Of a DNA stretch of 64,000 bases, positions 33,694-42,474 are shown piece after piece. Under the pieces are notes generated by a model. That model saw only the letters and a list, made by a program, of their open reading frames with translations, did no database searches and had not been told where the DNA came from. The DNA comes from Streptomyces griseoflavus (GTDB taxonomy: Bacteria > Actinomycetota > Actinomycetes > Streptomycetales > Streptomycetaceae). The stretch covers positions 1-64,000 of the forward strand of contig NZ_BMUC01000018.1 of the NCBI RefSeq assembly GCF_014649995.1, written 5' to 3'. Position numbers and translations under genes: made by a program. The first letter of the stretch is position 1; each line of letters begins with the position of its first letter.

Positions 33694-35385
33694 ATGGCGG
33701 GCGTGACGATGACCGCTCGCCGTTCCACACCGCCCGCCCTGCTCGTCCGGATGCGCGACCGCTCGCCCGGACTGGCCTCCGGCCTCCTCGGCGGTGCCCT
33801 CGCGGCCGGGCTCGGACTCGCGGCGTTCACCGTGCTGGTGATGCTGCTGTGGGTCAGCTCGCCGTACCCGGACAGCGGCCCCGGCGGCGCCCTGCACACC
33901 GCGGCGGCGCTCTGGCTGCTCGCCCACGGCGCCGAACTGGTCCGCGCCGGCACCCTCTCCGGAGCCCCCGTCCCGATGGGCCTCTCCCCGCTGCTGCTGC
34001 TCACGCTTCCGGTGTGGCTGCTGCACCGCGCGGCCCGCGACGCCGCGGACGGGGACGCGGGCGACGACGCCCCGCTGGTGCCCGGCCGTACGGCGCTGGC
34101 GGGCGTCGTCCTCGGCTACCTGGCCGTCGGCGTGCCCGCCGCGTGCTACGCCGCCGGCGGGGCGCTGCGGCCCGTGTGGGCGTCGGCCGCGGTGTGGGTG
34201 CCGCTGGTCGCGGTGGGGGCCGCCGGGACGGGCGTGTGGTCGGCGTACGGCCGCCCGAGCGGGCCGCTGGAACGCGTACTGGGCCGGGTGCTGCCCCGGG
34301 GCGCACGCCATCTGGTGCTCGGACCGGACGGACGCCCCGGGGTCGCGGCGCGCGCCGCGGCGGCCGGGGCGGCGGTGCTGGCCGGCGGCGGGGCGCTGCT
34401 CCTGGCGGTGTCGCTGGCCTGGCACGGGGAGGAGACGCGGGAGGCGTTCCTGGGACTGACCGAGGCCTGGTCGGGCCGGCTGGCCGTGCTGCTGCTCTGC
34501 GTCACCCTGGCGCCGAACGCCGCCGTCTGGGCCGCCGCCTACGCCCTCGGCCCCGGCTTCCTCCTCGGCGACGGCGTCCCGGTGACCCCGCTCGCCTCCG
34601 CCCCCGCCCCGCTGCTGCCGCCGTTCCCGCTGCTCGCGGCGGTACCGGACGCGGGGGCGGGAACGCCGTGGAACTGGGCGGCCGGGACGGTACCCCTGGC
34701 GGCCGGGGCGGTGACGGGGTGGTACGTCGGCCGGGGCGCCACGATCAGCGGACGCGCCCCGGCTCCCGTCTGGCCGGCCGGCCGGACCGCCGGGGCGGCG
34801 GCCCTGGCGGGCGTGCTCTGCGCGGTGGCGCTGTCCGCTCTCGCCGCACTCGCGGGCGGCCCGCTGGGGCCGGCGGCACTCTCCCGGTTCGGTCCGGTGT
34901 GGTGGCAGGTGGGAGCGGCGACCCTGGTGTGGGCCGGCGCGACGGCGATCGTCACGTCGCTGGCGGTACGGGTCTGGCGTGCCCGCCCGCGCCCCGGCGT
35001 CCCCGCGGTACACCTCCCGGCGCCGGCGGGACACCCCCGGCGCGGGGGCGGCGGACGCTTCCGCCTCCCGCGCCACGGCGCCGGCGGGCGGCCGGCCGCG
35101 ACGGTCACGTCCCGCAAGCCGAAGGGGGACCCTGCCCCGGGCGGCGAGGACCCGGGCGAGCCGTACCTGTTCCTCGACCAGGAGTCGCCGGGGCGCCCCG
35201 CCCCGGAGCCGGGCGGCGGCGGTCCGGACGAGCCGTACCTGTTCCTCGACGAGGGCGCTCCGGACCGCACCGCCTCCGGCGCACACCGCCGGAGCACCGA
35301 TCCGCGTCCGCCCGCGTCACCCGCGCACGGGGCGTCCGCCGTCCCGCACGCCGACGAGGGTCCTCCGTCACCGGAGCGCGGCTAG
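33694..35385 (+). CDS. DUF6350 (PerM-like) multi-spanning membrane protein
   Basis: This 563-residue protein has about ten hydrophobic helices up to residue 430 and a Pro/Gly/Arg-rich cytoplasmic tail in which GEPYLFLD and DEPYLFLD motifs repeat. The architecture and opening ([20 protein letters not shown]) match the actinobacterial DUF6350/cell division PerM family, which is linked in mycobacteria to divisome stability. ATG 33694 has a weak GGGAG close by; GTG 33703 and ATG 33709 are alternatives. The TAG stop at 35383-35385 overlaps the outer end of a MITE-like element, so insertion may have reshaped the C-terminus. Confidence 0.75.
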   Translation: MAGVTMTARRSTPPALLVRMRDRSPGLASGLLGGALAAGLGLAAFTVLVMLLWVSSPYPDSGPGGALHTAAALWLLAHGAELVRAGTLSGAPVPMGLSPLLLLTLPVWLLHRAARDAADGDAGDDAPLVPGRTALAGVVLGYLAVGVPAACYAAGGALRPVWASAAVWVPLVAVGAAGTGVWSAYGRPSGPLERVLGRVLPRGARHLVLGPDGRPGVAARAAAAGAAVLAGGGALLLAVSLAWHGEETREAFLGLTEAWSGRLAVLLLCVTLAPNAAVWAAAYALGPGFLLGDGVPVTPLASAPAPLLPPFPLLAAVPDAGAGTPWNWAAGTVPLAAGAVTGWYVGRGATISGRAPAPVWPAGRTAGAAALAGVLCAVALSALAALAGGPLGPAALSRFGPVWWQVGAATLVWAGATAIVTSLAVRVWRARPRPGVPAVHLPAPAGHPRRGGGGRFRLPRHGAGGRPAATVTSRKPKGDPAPGGEDPGEPYLFLDQESPGRPAPEPGGGGPDEPYLFLDEGAPDRTASGAHRRSTDPRPPASPAHGASAVPHADEGPPSPERG

Positions 35386-35468
35386 GGTCTGTCGTTCGGA
35401 TCAGGCCGCAGGAAATCGCCGGTGCCTTGGACCCCCACGTCTGCGGTGTGATCCAAACGACAGGCCCT
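35384..35468. mobile_element. 85-bp MITE-like inverted-repeat element
   Basis: Outer arms of 20 bp (35384-35403 and 35449-35468) are inverted copies with 18 of 20 matches, AGGGTCTGTCGTTCGGATCA against the reverse complement of the right end. Inside them CCGCAG also matches, giving about 28 bp of imperfect terminal inverted repeat. The 30-bp core encodes nothing. No clear target-site duplication is visible. Size and ends suit a non-autonomous transposon remnant; the folded RNA would be a long hairpin between two convergent genes and may now act as a terminator. Confidence 0.65.
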
Positions 35469-35480
35469 GGCCCCATGCGG

Positions 35481-36296
35481 TCACTCGCCTTCGCTCAGGA
35501 GGCCGCGGAGTTCCTTCGGCAGGAGGTCGCTGCAGCCGTCGCGCGCCTGCTGCGTGAGGGCGTCGTTGGTGCAGGTGTAGTAGTCGCTGTAGACCAGCTG
35601 GGCCGTGAACGACGCGGCGACCAGGGCGAGTGCCAGGGACGCCGTGACCAGACCGCTCACCGCGGCCGTGGTCTGCGGGCGGCCCTTCTGCTCGGGCGCC
35701 GGGGCGTCCGGGTCCTGTGCGCGGGGCTTGGCGCGCAGGGCGCTGATGGACCAGTACAGGGCGAGCGCGCCCAGCAGCAGCGCGACGTACGGCCAGTTGA
35801 AGAGGGCGAAGAAGAACGCCCACATGCCGGACAGCAGCGCGTACCGGGCCCGGCGCTGGGCCGGGTCCGTGGGGTCCCAGCGCGGGCCGGGAGCCTGCGG
35901 GCCGCCGCCCTGCCCCTCGGGGCGGCGCGGACGGTCCCCGAAACCGCCGGAGGAACGGCCGGGCTGCCGGTCGCTCCAGTTCCGGCCCCAGGGGGAGCGG
36001 CCGCCGCCCTCCCCGCCCGAGGGGTGCCTCGGCTGCCAGGGCCGGTCGGGAGTGCCCTCCGGCGGCGGCGCGAACGGATTGTCCTCCTGGGAACCCTGCG
36101 ACCCCCGAGCGCCCTGTGCGTCCGGCGCGCCCCCGGTGCCCCGGGCGCCCTGGGTGTCGCGCTCGTCGTCACCGCCCCCGCCCCGGTGGGCGTCGGGCGC
36201 GGAGGAGGGGCGCTCCCGCAGCAGCACGGCGCCACGCTCCCCTCCCTGAGCCGACTGCTGAGGGAACGTGAGGAGTCGCAGGCTGCGGTCCGGCAT
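35481..36296 (-). CDS. Membrane protein with long disordered N-terminus
   Basis: This 271-residue protein has residues 1-150 that are Gly/Pro/Arg/Gln-rich and likely disordered. Two closely spaced helices ([19 protein letters not shown] to ALALYW) and a third ([20 protein letters not shown]) precede a short external tail with two cysteines ([16 protein letters not shown]) that could form a disulfide. ATG 36294-36296 is chosen, with AGGGGAAG upstream; TTG 36297 is equally near. It belongs to a family common in Streptomyces with no known function. Confidence 0.7.
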   Translation of the reverse strand: MPDRSLRLLTFPQQSAQGGERGAVLLRERPSSAPDAHRGGGGDDERDTQGARGTGGAPDAQGARGSQGSQEDNPFAPPPEGTPDRPWQPRHPSGGEGGGRSPWGRNWSDRQPGRSSGGFGDRPRRPEGQGGGPQAPGPRWDPTDPAQRRARYALLSGMWAFFFALFNWPYVALLLGALALYWSISALRAKPRAQDPDAPAPEQKGRPQTTAAVSGLVTASLALALVAASFTAQLVYSDYYTCTNDALTQQARDGCSDLLPKELRGLLSEGE

Positions 36297-36683
36297 CAAG
36301 TGAGCGTCTTCCCCTTAATGAAGCACGGCGTGGTCCGGCACGGCCGCCTCGCACGACGTATCGACTACGACTGAGCTGTGAGCTGGTGCGTTCCCGTCAG
36401 CTCTCCGCGGCCCGGGTCCGTCCTCCTGTGAACGCTCGGTGCGCGATACGCGTTCCCGCGCGCCACCGGCGATCCAGTCCCGGCGTTCCCGGACCGGCTC
36501 GTCCCAGACGCTACCTTCCGGCCGCGCCCCCGTCCCGTGGGGGCCGCCCGGTGTGCCGGTATCGTTGCTGACGGTCGGCCGCTTCGTAGGCTTCCCCGTA
36601 TCCGGGGGCCCGAAGCATTCGTATGAATGTACAAAGCGCTGTGCAGCCGGCCGCGCAGACGCTCCCCGAGAAAGGGCCCCACC
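36297..36683. other. Divergent region before purN
   Basis: This 387-bp region holds the minus-strand membrane-protein ribosome site at the left and the purNH promoter at 36565-36592. The segment 36300-36360 is AT-richer. No gene is seen. Confidence 0.5.
36565..36592 (+). promoter_or_regulatory. purNH promoter
   Basis: A -35 TTGCTG (36565-36570), 16-bp spacer and -10 TAGGCT (36587-36592) form a good housekeeping promoter about 90 bp before the purN start. Confidence 0.6.
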
Positions 36684-37322
36684 GTGGCCGCCAAGCCCGT
36701 GGCCGAGCGCGCCAGGCGTCTCGTCGTACTGGTCTCCGGATCCGGCACCAATCTGCAGGCGCTCCTCGACGAGATCACCGCCGTCGGCGCCGAGGCGTAC
36801 GGAGCCGAGATCGTGGCCGTCGGCGCCGACCGCGAGGGCATCGAGGGGCTGGCCCGCGCCGAGCGCGCCGGGCTGCCGACCTTCGTGTGCCGGGTCAGGG
36901 ACCACGCGACCCGGGAGGAGTGGGACGCGGCGCTCGCCGGGGCCGTCGCCGCCTACGAGCCCGACCTCGTCGTGTCCGCCGGGTTCATGAAGATCGTGGG
37001 GAAGGAGTTCCTCGCGCGCTTCGGCGGGCGGTTCGTCAACACCCACCCCGCGCTGCTGCCCAGTTTCCCCGGGGCCCACGGCGTGCGGGACGCGCTCGCG
37101 TACGGCGCCAGGGTCACCGGTTGCACCGTCCACTTCGTCGACGACGGCGTCGACACCGGGCCGATCATCGCGCAGGGCGTGGTGGAGGTCCGGGACGAGG
37201 ACGACGAGAGCGCTCTGCACGAGCGCATCAAGGAAGTCGAGCGAAGGCTGCTCGTCGAGGTCGTGGGGCTCCTCGCCCGCAACGGCTATCGCATCGAGGG
37301 ACGAAAGGTAGTTATCCAGTGA
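36684..37322 (+). CDS. purN: Phosphoribosylglycinamide formyltransferase
   Basis: This 212-residue enzyme transfers a formyl group from 10-formyl-THF to GAR in purine synthesis. It shows the phosphate-binding [15 protein letters not shown] near residue 18, the catalytic Asn/His in [12 protein letters not shown] and the catalytic Asp in [14 protein letters not shown] 36684 gives the usual length; GAAAGG lies about 9 nt upstream. The gene overlaps purH by 4 bp. folD, the source of its folate cofactor pathway, lies 17 kb away beyond the accessory cluster. Confidence 0.96.
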   Translation: MAAKPVAERARRLVVLVSGSGTNLQALLDEITAVGAEAYGAEIVAVGADREGIEGLARAERAGLPTFVCRVRDHATREEWDAALAGAVAAYEPDLVVSAGFMKIVGKEFLARFGGRFVNTHPALLPSFPGAHGVRDALAYGARVTGCTVHFVDDGVDTGPIIAQGVVEVRDEDDESALHERIKEVERRLLVEVVGLLARNGYRIEGRKVVIQ

Positions 37323-38881
37323 CCGCCGAGAGCAACAAGCGGGCCATCCGACGGGCGCTCGTCTCCGTCTACGACAAGACCGGCCTCGAGGACCTCGCGC
37401 GGGGACTGCACGAGGCCGGCGTGGAGCTCGTCTCCACCGGCTCCACCGCCGCGAAGATCGCCGCCGCGGGCGTCCCCGTCACCAAGGTCGAGGAGCTCAC
37501 CGGCTTCCCCGAGTGCCTGGACGGCCGCGTCAAGACCCTGCACCCCAAGGTCCACGCCGGCATCCTCGCCGACCTGCGCCTCGCCGACCACCAGCAGCAG
37601 CTCGAGGACCTCGGCGTGAAGCCGTTCGACCTCGTGGTCGTGAACCTCTACCCGTTCCGCGAGACCGTCGCCTCCGGCGCCACCCCCGACGAGTGCGTGG
37701 AGCAGATCGACATCGGCGGCCCGTCCATGGTGCGCGCCGCCGCGAAGAACCACCCGTCCGTCGCGGTCGTCACCAGCCCGGCGCGCTACGCCGACGTCCT
37801 CGCGGCCGTCCGCGACGGCGGCTTCGACCTCACCACCCGCAAGCGGCTCGCCGCGGAGGCCTTCCAGCACACGGCCGCCTACGACGTCGCCGTCGCCTCC
37901 TGGTTCGCCTCCGACTACGCCCCCGTGGACGAGTCGCGGTTCCCCGACTTCCTGGGCGCCACCTGGGAGCGCAAGAACACCCTGCGCTACGGCGAGAACC
38001 CGCACCAGCCGGCCGCCCTGTACGTGTCCGGGACGGGCGGCCTCGCCGAGGCAGAGCAACTGCACGGCAAGGAGATGTCGTACAACAACTACACCGACAC
38101 GGACGCCGCCTTCCGTGCCGCGTACGACCACGACGCCCCGGCCGTCGCGATCATCAAGCACGCCAACCCGTGCGGCATCGCGACCGGCGCGGACGTCGCC
38201 GAGGCGCACCGCAAGGCGCACGCCTGTGACCCGCTGTCCGCGTTCGGCGGCGTGATCGCCGTGAACCGCCCGGTCAGCAAGGAGATGGCCGAGCAGGTCG
38301 CGGAGATCTTCACCGAGGTCATCGTCGCGCCGGACTACGAGGAGGGCGCCCTCGAGGCGCTCACCAAGAAGAAGAACATCCGCGTCCTGCGCGCCCCCGA
38401 GGCCCCGTCCGCCCCGGTCGAGGTCAAGCCGATCGACGGCGGCGCGCTGCTCCAGGTCACCGACCGCCTCCAGGCCGAGGGCGACGACCCGGCCGGCTGG
38501 ACGCTGGCCACCGGCGAGGCCCTCTCCGAGGCGGAGCTGGCCGAGTTGGCCTTCGCCTGGCGGGCGTGCCGCGCGGTGAAGTCCAACGCGATCCTGCTCG
38601 CCAAGGACGGCGCCTCCGTCGGCGTCGGCATGGGCCAGGTCAACCGCGTCGACTCCGCGAAGCTGGCCGTCGAGCGGGCGGGCGCCGAGCGTGCGGCCGG
38701 TTCCTACGCCGCCTCGGACGCGTTCTTCCCCTTCCCCGACGGACTGGAGATCCTCACCGGGGCCGGCGTGAAGGCCGTGGTCCAGCCCGGCGGCTCGGTC
38801 CGCGACGAACTGGTCGTCGAGGCAGCGAAGAAGGCGGGCGTGACGATGTACTTCACGGGGACGCGGCACTTCTTCCACTGA
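37319..38881 (+). CDS. purH: Bifunctional AICAR transformylase/IMP cyclohydrolase
   Basis: This 520-residue protein catalyses the last two steps to IMP. The N-terminal cyclohydrolase (about 1-200) opens with [20 protein letters not shown] and has [13 protein letters not shown]; the transformylase domain has [12 protein letters not shown], the [14 protein letters not shown] loop and the catalytic Lys-His in IIKHANPCG. The end GTRHFFH is typical. The GTG start lies in the GTGA overlap with purN. It is followed after 23 bp by a very strong terminator. Confidence 0.97.
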   Translation: MTAESNKRAIRRALVSVYDKTGLEDLARGLHEAGVELVSTGSTAAKIAAAGVPVTKVEELTGFPECLDGRVKTLHPKVHAGILADLRLADHQQQLEDLGVKPFDLVVVNLYPFRETVASGATPDECVEQIDIGGPSMVRAAAKNHPSVAVVTSPARYADVLAAVRDGGFDLTTRKRLAAEAFQHTAAYDVAVASWFASDYAPVDESRFPDFLGATWERKNTLRYGENPHQPAALYVSGTGGLAEAEQLHGKEMSYNNYTDTDAAFRAAYDHDAPAVAIIKHANPCGIATGADVAEAHRKAHACDPLSAFGGVIAVNRPVSKEMAEQVAEIFTEVIVAPDYEEGALEALTKKKNIRVLRAPEAPSAPVEVKPIDGGALLQVTDRLQAEGDDPAGWTLATGEALSEAELAELAFAWRACRAVKSNAILLAKDGASVGVGMGQVNRVDSAKLAVERAGAERAAGSYAASDAFFPFPDGLEILTGAGVKAVVQPGGSVRDELVVEAAKKAGVTMYFTGTRHFFH

Positions 38882-38904
38882 CACACGGAGCGGTTCGGCC
38901 GTCC

Positions 38905-38942
38905 GGGGGCGGCGCCGCGCGGAGACGCGCGGCGCCGCCCCC
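38905..38942 (+). terminator. purNH terminator
   Basis: A perfect 17-bp stem (38905-38921 with 38926-38942) with a GAGA tetraloop is followed by GTTGTCGTT. It marks the left edge of the accessory cluster. Confidence 0.88.
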
Positions 38943-38987
38943 GTTGTCGTTCGGCGCCCCCATGGGTCGAAGGCCCGCGCTCCAGGT

Positions 38988-39012
38988 AACATACAGATCT
39001 ACCTGTTTTTTT
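38988..39012. promoter_or_regulatory. ARE-like operator upstream of the TetR gene
   Basis: ACATACAGATCTACCTGTTT (38989-39008), followed by more T, aligns with the site at 39793-39818: both share ACA-ACAGA at the left and GTTT-TTT at the right with the same spacing. The pattern fits the autoregulatory elements bound by gamma-butyrolactone receptors. It lies about 55 bp before the receptor gene, suggesting autorepression. Confidence 0.6.
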
Positions 39013-39062
39013 GGGTTCAACGTCCGGTTACCCGCCCGTCGCTCACCTCGGAGACTCCGTCC

Positions 39063-39722
39063 ATGCCACGTCAGGAACGAGCCGTGCGGACCAGGGCGCT
39101 GCTGCTCAGGTCGGCCGCCGAATGCATCAAGGAGCACGGCTACGACGGCTCCAGCACCACGGAGGTGCTGCGACGGGCGGGCGTGACGCGGGGGGCGCTC
39201 TACTTCCACTTCCCCTCCAAGGAGGCGCTGGCCGACGCCATCGTCGAGTACCAGATGCCGCTGCTGCGGCCGCTGTCCGCGGACTGCCCCCTGCAGGCCG
39301 CCATCGACCTGACGCTGTCCTACGCGCGGCTGCTGCAGACGGACGTGATCCTCCAGGCCGCCGTGCGGCTCGCGACGGAGGAGACCTCCTACCATCCGGG
39401 CACCCGGCCCTACGTGTGGTCCCAGGAGACCGTCGGTGACCTGCTGCGACAGGCCCGGAACCGGGGCGAACTGCTGCCGCACACCGACACCGACGAGATC
39501 GCGGTCCTGGTCGTGGGGTCCTTCACCGGCATCCAGCTGCTGTCCCAGTTGTCCACCGGGCGGGCCGACCTGCTGTACCGCGTCTGCGTCCTGTGGCGGG
39601 CCGTGCTGCCCGGGATCGCCGCCCCCGGGCTGCTGCTGCGTCTGCGGACCGACGAGCAGCGGGCGGAGGAGCTGGAGCAGGCCGACCGGGCTCACGGCCG
39701 GGTGCCGTACGACGCGGGGTGA
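39063..39722 (+). CDS. Gamma-butyrolactone receptor-like TetR regulator
   Basis: This 219-residue TetR-family repressor is of the ArpA/ScbR type. The HTH (about 8-55) reads LLLRSAAECIKEHGYDGSST then VTRGALYFHFPSKEALADAI, the strongly conserved ScbR-family recognition helix. The C-terminal ligand domain contains PYVWSQETVGDLLRQA, with a Trp at the position expected to line the ligand pocket, and VVGSFTGIQLLSQ. Family members dissociate from ARE sites when they bind a butyrolactone/butenolide. ARE-like sites flank this gene, and an AfsA-family gene ends the cluster, so the signal may be made here. Confidence 0.85.
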   Translation: MPRQERAVRTRALLLRSAAECIKEHGYDGSSTTEVLRRAGVTRGALYFHFPSKEALADAIVEYQMPLLRPLSADCPLQAAIDLTLSYARLLQTDVILQAAVRLATEETSYHPGTRPYVWSQETVGDLLRQARNRGELLPHTDTDEIAVLVVGSFTGIQLLSQLSTGRADLLYRVCVLWRAVLPGIAAPGLLLRLRTDEQRAEELEQADRAHGRVPYDAG

Positions 39723-39792
39723 CGCCGGAGGCACTCCGGGTGACGAGCGTCACACCCTCGAAACCCGTCGGCTGAAAATATTCGTCACACGG

Positions 39793-39818
39793 AAACAAAC
39801 AGACGAGTAGGTTTGTTT
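39793..39818. promoter_or_regulatory. ARE-like operator before the XRE/MBL operon
   Basis: Perfect 8-bp arms AAACAAAC (39793-39800) and GTTTGTTT (39811-39818) around a 10-bp centre match the general shape of gamma-butyrolactone receptor sites. It lies between the receptor gene and the XRE regulator gene, 82 bp before the latter's ATG. Confidence 0.7.
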
Positions 39819-39899
39819 AAGACGCCAGGCGGCACGGGGGAGCCGCACGACGCCGACACCTCCCCCTGCTCCGCCACGATCAGAAGGGGACCGCAACCG

Positions 39900-40856
39900 A
39901 TGGGAAATGCTGCTTCCGCCAGGCGCGTGGCACCTCCGCACCTCCTCGAACTCGGCCGGTTCCTCATGGCGCGGCGGGCCGAGGTGTCCCCGAACCAGGT
40001 GGGCCTCCCGGACGCCGGCAAGCGCCGCACGCCGGGGCTGCGCCGGGAAGAGGTCGCGCTGCTCGCCGGCGTGGGCGTCTCCTGGTACACGTGGATCGAA
40101 CAGGGCCGTGCCGAGAACGTGTCGGGCGAGGTGCTGGACTCCATCGCCCGGGTGCTCCGCCTCAGCGAGAACCAGCGGCTGTACCTGCGTCAGCTCGCCG
40201 GCGTACAGGCCGTGCCCCTGCTGCCGCAGGCTCCGCCGGAGGCGGAGGCCATGCGCCCGTTCGTCGAGAACTGGTGGCCCAACCCCGCGTACATCGCCGA
40301 CCACGCGTGGAATGTCGTGGTGGCCAACGCGGCCGCCGAGACGCTCCTCGGCATGGGCGAGGAGCACTCGGGCTGCTCCCGCGTCGGTGAGGGGCGGGCT
40401 TCCGGAGCCCTCACGGGCCGGCGGCCGTACAACATCCTCCGGGAGTTCTTCACCAACGACGACGTCCGGTCCGCCTACCCCCTGTGGGAGAAGGTCGCCC
40501 CGAGCGTCGTGGCCCGCTTCCGCAGCCAGGCGGCGCTGCACATCGAGGACGCGGCGATCCCCGCGCTGGTGAGGGAACTGCGCGTCGCCAGCCCCCTGTT
40601 CGCGCAGCTGTGGGACCGGCACGAGGTGCTGGAGGACTCCTGCGGCCCCGAGGTGCTCACCCACGCGGCCGTCGGCGACCTGCACTTCACCCGGGCCACG
40701 CTCGACTTCACCCGCCGCATCGCCCTGCGGATGACGGTGTTCCTGCCCGCTCCGGGCACCGGAACGGAGGCGGCGCTGCGCAGGATGTCGCACCTGACGC
40801 TGGAGCGGCGGATGAGCGGCCTCGGCTCCGGCGACCTGGTGGGGGAGGCCCGGTGA
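39900..40856 (+). CDS. XRE family regulator with MmyB-like ligand domain
   Basis: This 318-residue regulator has an N-terminal HTH (about 20-90) containing the family-typical RRTPGLRREEVALLAGVG and SWYTWIEQGR. The C-terminal MmyB-like PAS-type domain (about 120-310) begins with a NWWPNPAYIADHAWNVVVAN segment and includes the aromatic-rich ILREFFTND. MmyB-like regulators bind fatty-acid-like ligands and act in antibiotic cluster control. ATG 39900 has AAGGGGA upstream; an earlier frame start would lie within the operator. It overlaps the metallo-beta-lactamase gene by 4 bp. Confidence 0.85.
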   Translation: MGNAASARRVAPPHLLELGRFLMARRAEVSPNQVGLPDAGKRRTPGLRREEVALLAGVGVSWYTWIEQGRAENVSGEVLDSIARVLRLSENQRLYLRQLAGVQAVPLLPQAPPEAEAMRPFVENWWPNPAYIADHAWNVVVANAAAETLLGMGEEHSGCSRVGEGRASGALTGRRPYNILREFFTNDDVRSAYPLWEKVAPSVVARFRSQAALHIEDAAIPALVRELRVASPLFAQLWDRHEVLEDSCGPEVLTHAAVGDLHFTRATLDFTRRIALRMTVFLPAPGTGTEAALRRMSHLTLERRMSGLGSGDLVGEAR

Positions 40857-41674
40857 GCACCGCGGTGAACCGCCATGTGACCGACCTGGTCCGCGTCGAG
40901 CTCGGCACGCACCGGCTGACCTACCTCCCGGACGGTCATGTCCAGCTGAACCCGCGGGCCTGGTTCCCCGACTCGCCCGAGGCGTTCTGGGCGGACCACG
41001 CCGGCCACCTCGACGAGGAGGGTTTCCTGCCGGCCTCGGTCGGAGCACTGCTCGTCGAGTACCGGGACCGGGCGATGCTCTTCGACACCGGCTTCGGACC
41101 GGCCCGCATCCCCGCGGAGCACACGATCCCGCCCCTGGGCCGGATCGAGGGCGGCGGCCTGCCGGACGCCCTCGCCGCCGCGGGGAGCACCTGGGAGGCG
41201 GTGGACACCGTGGCGTTCACCCACCTGCACGACGACCACGTCGGCTGGGCCGGGCAGGAAGGGCTGCGCGGGGCGCGGTTCGCGGCCTCGGCGGCGGAGT
41301 GGCGTGGGGCCCACCGGCGTCCGGCGGGGCAGCCGGTGGCCGTGGAGGACGGCCAGGAGGTGTTCCCCGGGGTCACGGCACTCGCCACTCCCGGGCACAC
41401 CCCGGGCCACCTCTCGTACCTGATCCGCGGCGGGCCGGACGGACCGGACGCCGTGGTGGTCGGCGACGTGCTGCACTCGGCCCTGCAACTGGCCGACCTG
41501 ACCTGGCGGGCGGCCTCCGACATCGACCCCGCCGAGGCCGTGCGCAGCCGTCACAAGGTGGTGGCGGAGCTCTCCCGGCCCGGCGTGACCGGCTTCGCCG
41601 GCCACTTCTCCGGCGCGGTGTTCGGACGGCTCTCCGCCTCCGGCAGCCGACTGCGGTGGCACCCGCTCGGCTGA
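40853..41674 (+). CDS. Metallo-beta-lactamase fold hydrolase (lactonase-like)
   Basis: This 273-residue protein has the full metal site of the superfamily: FTHLHDDHVGW (HxHxDH) near residue 123, the His in TPGHTPGHLSYL, the bridging Asp in VVGDVLHS and the last His in GFAGHFSG. The order and spacing fit the acyl-homoserine-lactone lactonase/MBL group. GTG 40853 overlaps the XRE gene and has GGGGGAGG upstream, so the two are one operon under the ARE-like site. A lactone-opening role, quenching the cluster's own signal, is an attractive inference but unproven. Confidence 0.82.
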   Translation: MSTAVNRHVTDLVRVELGTHRLTYLPDGHVQLNPRAWFPDSPEAFWADHAGHLDEEGFLPASVGALLVEYRDRAMLFDTGFGPARIPAEHTIPPLGRIEGGGLPDALAAAGSTWEAVDTVAFTHLHDDHVGWAGQEGLRGARFAASAAEWRGAHRRPAGQPVAVEDGQEVFPGVTALATPGHTPGHLSYLIRGGPDGPDAVVVGDVLHSALQLADLTWRAASDIDPAEAVRSRHKVVAELSRPGVTGFAGHFSGAVFGRLSASGSRLRWHPLG

Positions 41675-41922
41675 GAACACCTCTCCCGCACGGAAGACCA
41701 CGACCCCGACGGCCGCCGGTTCCCGGCGGCCGTCCGCCGTGTCACGCGCTCCCGCGACGCCGCCGGGCGGGACACCGCACGCCGTCGCGTCCGCGCCCCC
41801 GCACAGCCCGGGTCCCGCGGATATTCCCCGTCCGGGGACAGATGGCCGTTCCCTTCTGTTGGCGCGACCAATATGTTCCTTGCGCACTGGTAGGGCGCCG
41901 GGGCCCGGCTGAGCCTGGAGGC

Positions 41923-42444
41923 ATGTCCTCAACGGTTGTTACCCCGATGTCCTCCACGGCACCGGTCGAACCGCGGCGGCTGCGCACCGTCGCCGGACGG
42001 TTCACCACCGGAGTGGTGGCCGTGACGGCACTGCGTGGCAGCGACGGCGCCCCGGCAGGGCTGGCCGTCAACTCGTTCACCTCGGTGTCCCTGGACCCGC
42101 CGCTCGTCCTGTTCTGCGTCGGCAGGACCAGCAGCAGCTGGCCCGACGTCCGGTCCGCCGGCCGGTTCTGCGTGAACATCCTCGGCGAGGCCCAGCGCGA
42201 TCTCAGCGCCCGTCTCGCGACCAGCGGCACCGACAAGTTCGGCGGCGTCTCCTGGCAGCCCTCGCCCGGCGGGGCGCCGGTGCTCGACGGCTCGATCGGC
42301 TGGATCGAGTGCTCGGTCGAGGAGGAGATACCCGCCGGCGACCACGACGTGGTGATAGCCCGCGTCCATGACCTGGACACCCACCAGGAGGACGCGCCGC
42401 TGCTGTTCTTCGGCGGCCTGTACGGGCGTTACGCCCGGCTCTGA
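41923..42444 (+). CDS. Flavin reductase family protein
   Basis: This 173-residue flavin reductase-like split-barrel protein shows FTTGVVAVTALRG, LAVNSFTSVSLDPPLVLFCV and the C-terminal FFGGLYGRY, all typical of the reductase component of two-component flavin monooxygenases. It probably supplies FMNH2 to the luciferase-like monooxygenase encoded two genes downstream. ATG 41923 is chosen, although GGAGG lies only 1 nt before it; ATG 41947 is an alternative start. The 248-bp gap upstream suggests its own promoter, so it may start the biosynthetic operon. Confidence 0.88.
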   Translation: MSSTVVTPMSSTAPVEPRRLRTVAGRFTTGVVAVTALRGSDGAPAGLAVNSFTSVSLDPPLVLFCVGRTSSSWPDVRSAGRFCVNILGEAQRDLSARLATSGTDKFGGVSWQPSPGGAPVLDGSIGWIECSVEEEIPAGDHDVVIARVHDLDTHQEDAPLLFFGGLYGRYARL

Positions 42445-42474
42445 CCCCGTTTCACAGGAAAGGACGATGCATTC

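Noticed and set aside
39813-39899. Upstream extension of the XRE regulator frame
   Set aside because: It would begin inside the ARE-like operator and add 29 non-conserved residues. The downstream ATG 39900 has a ribosome site.
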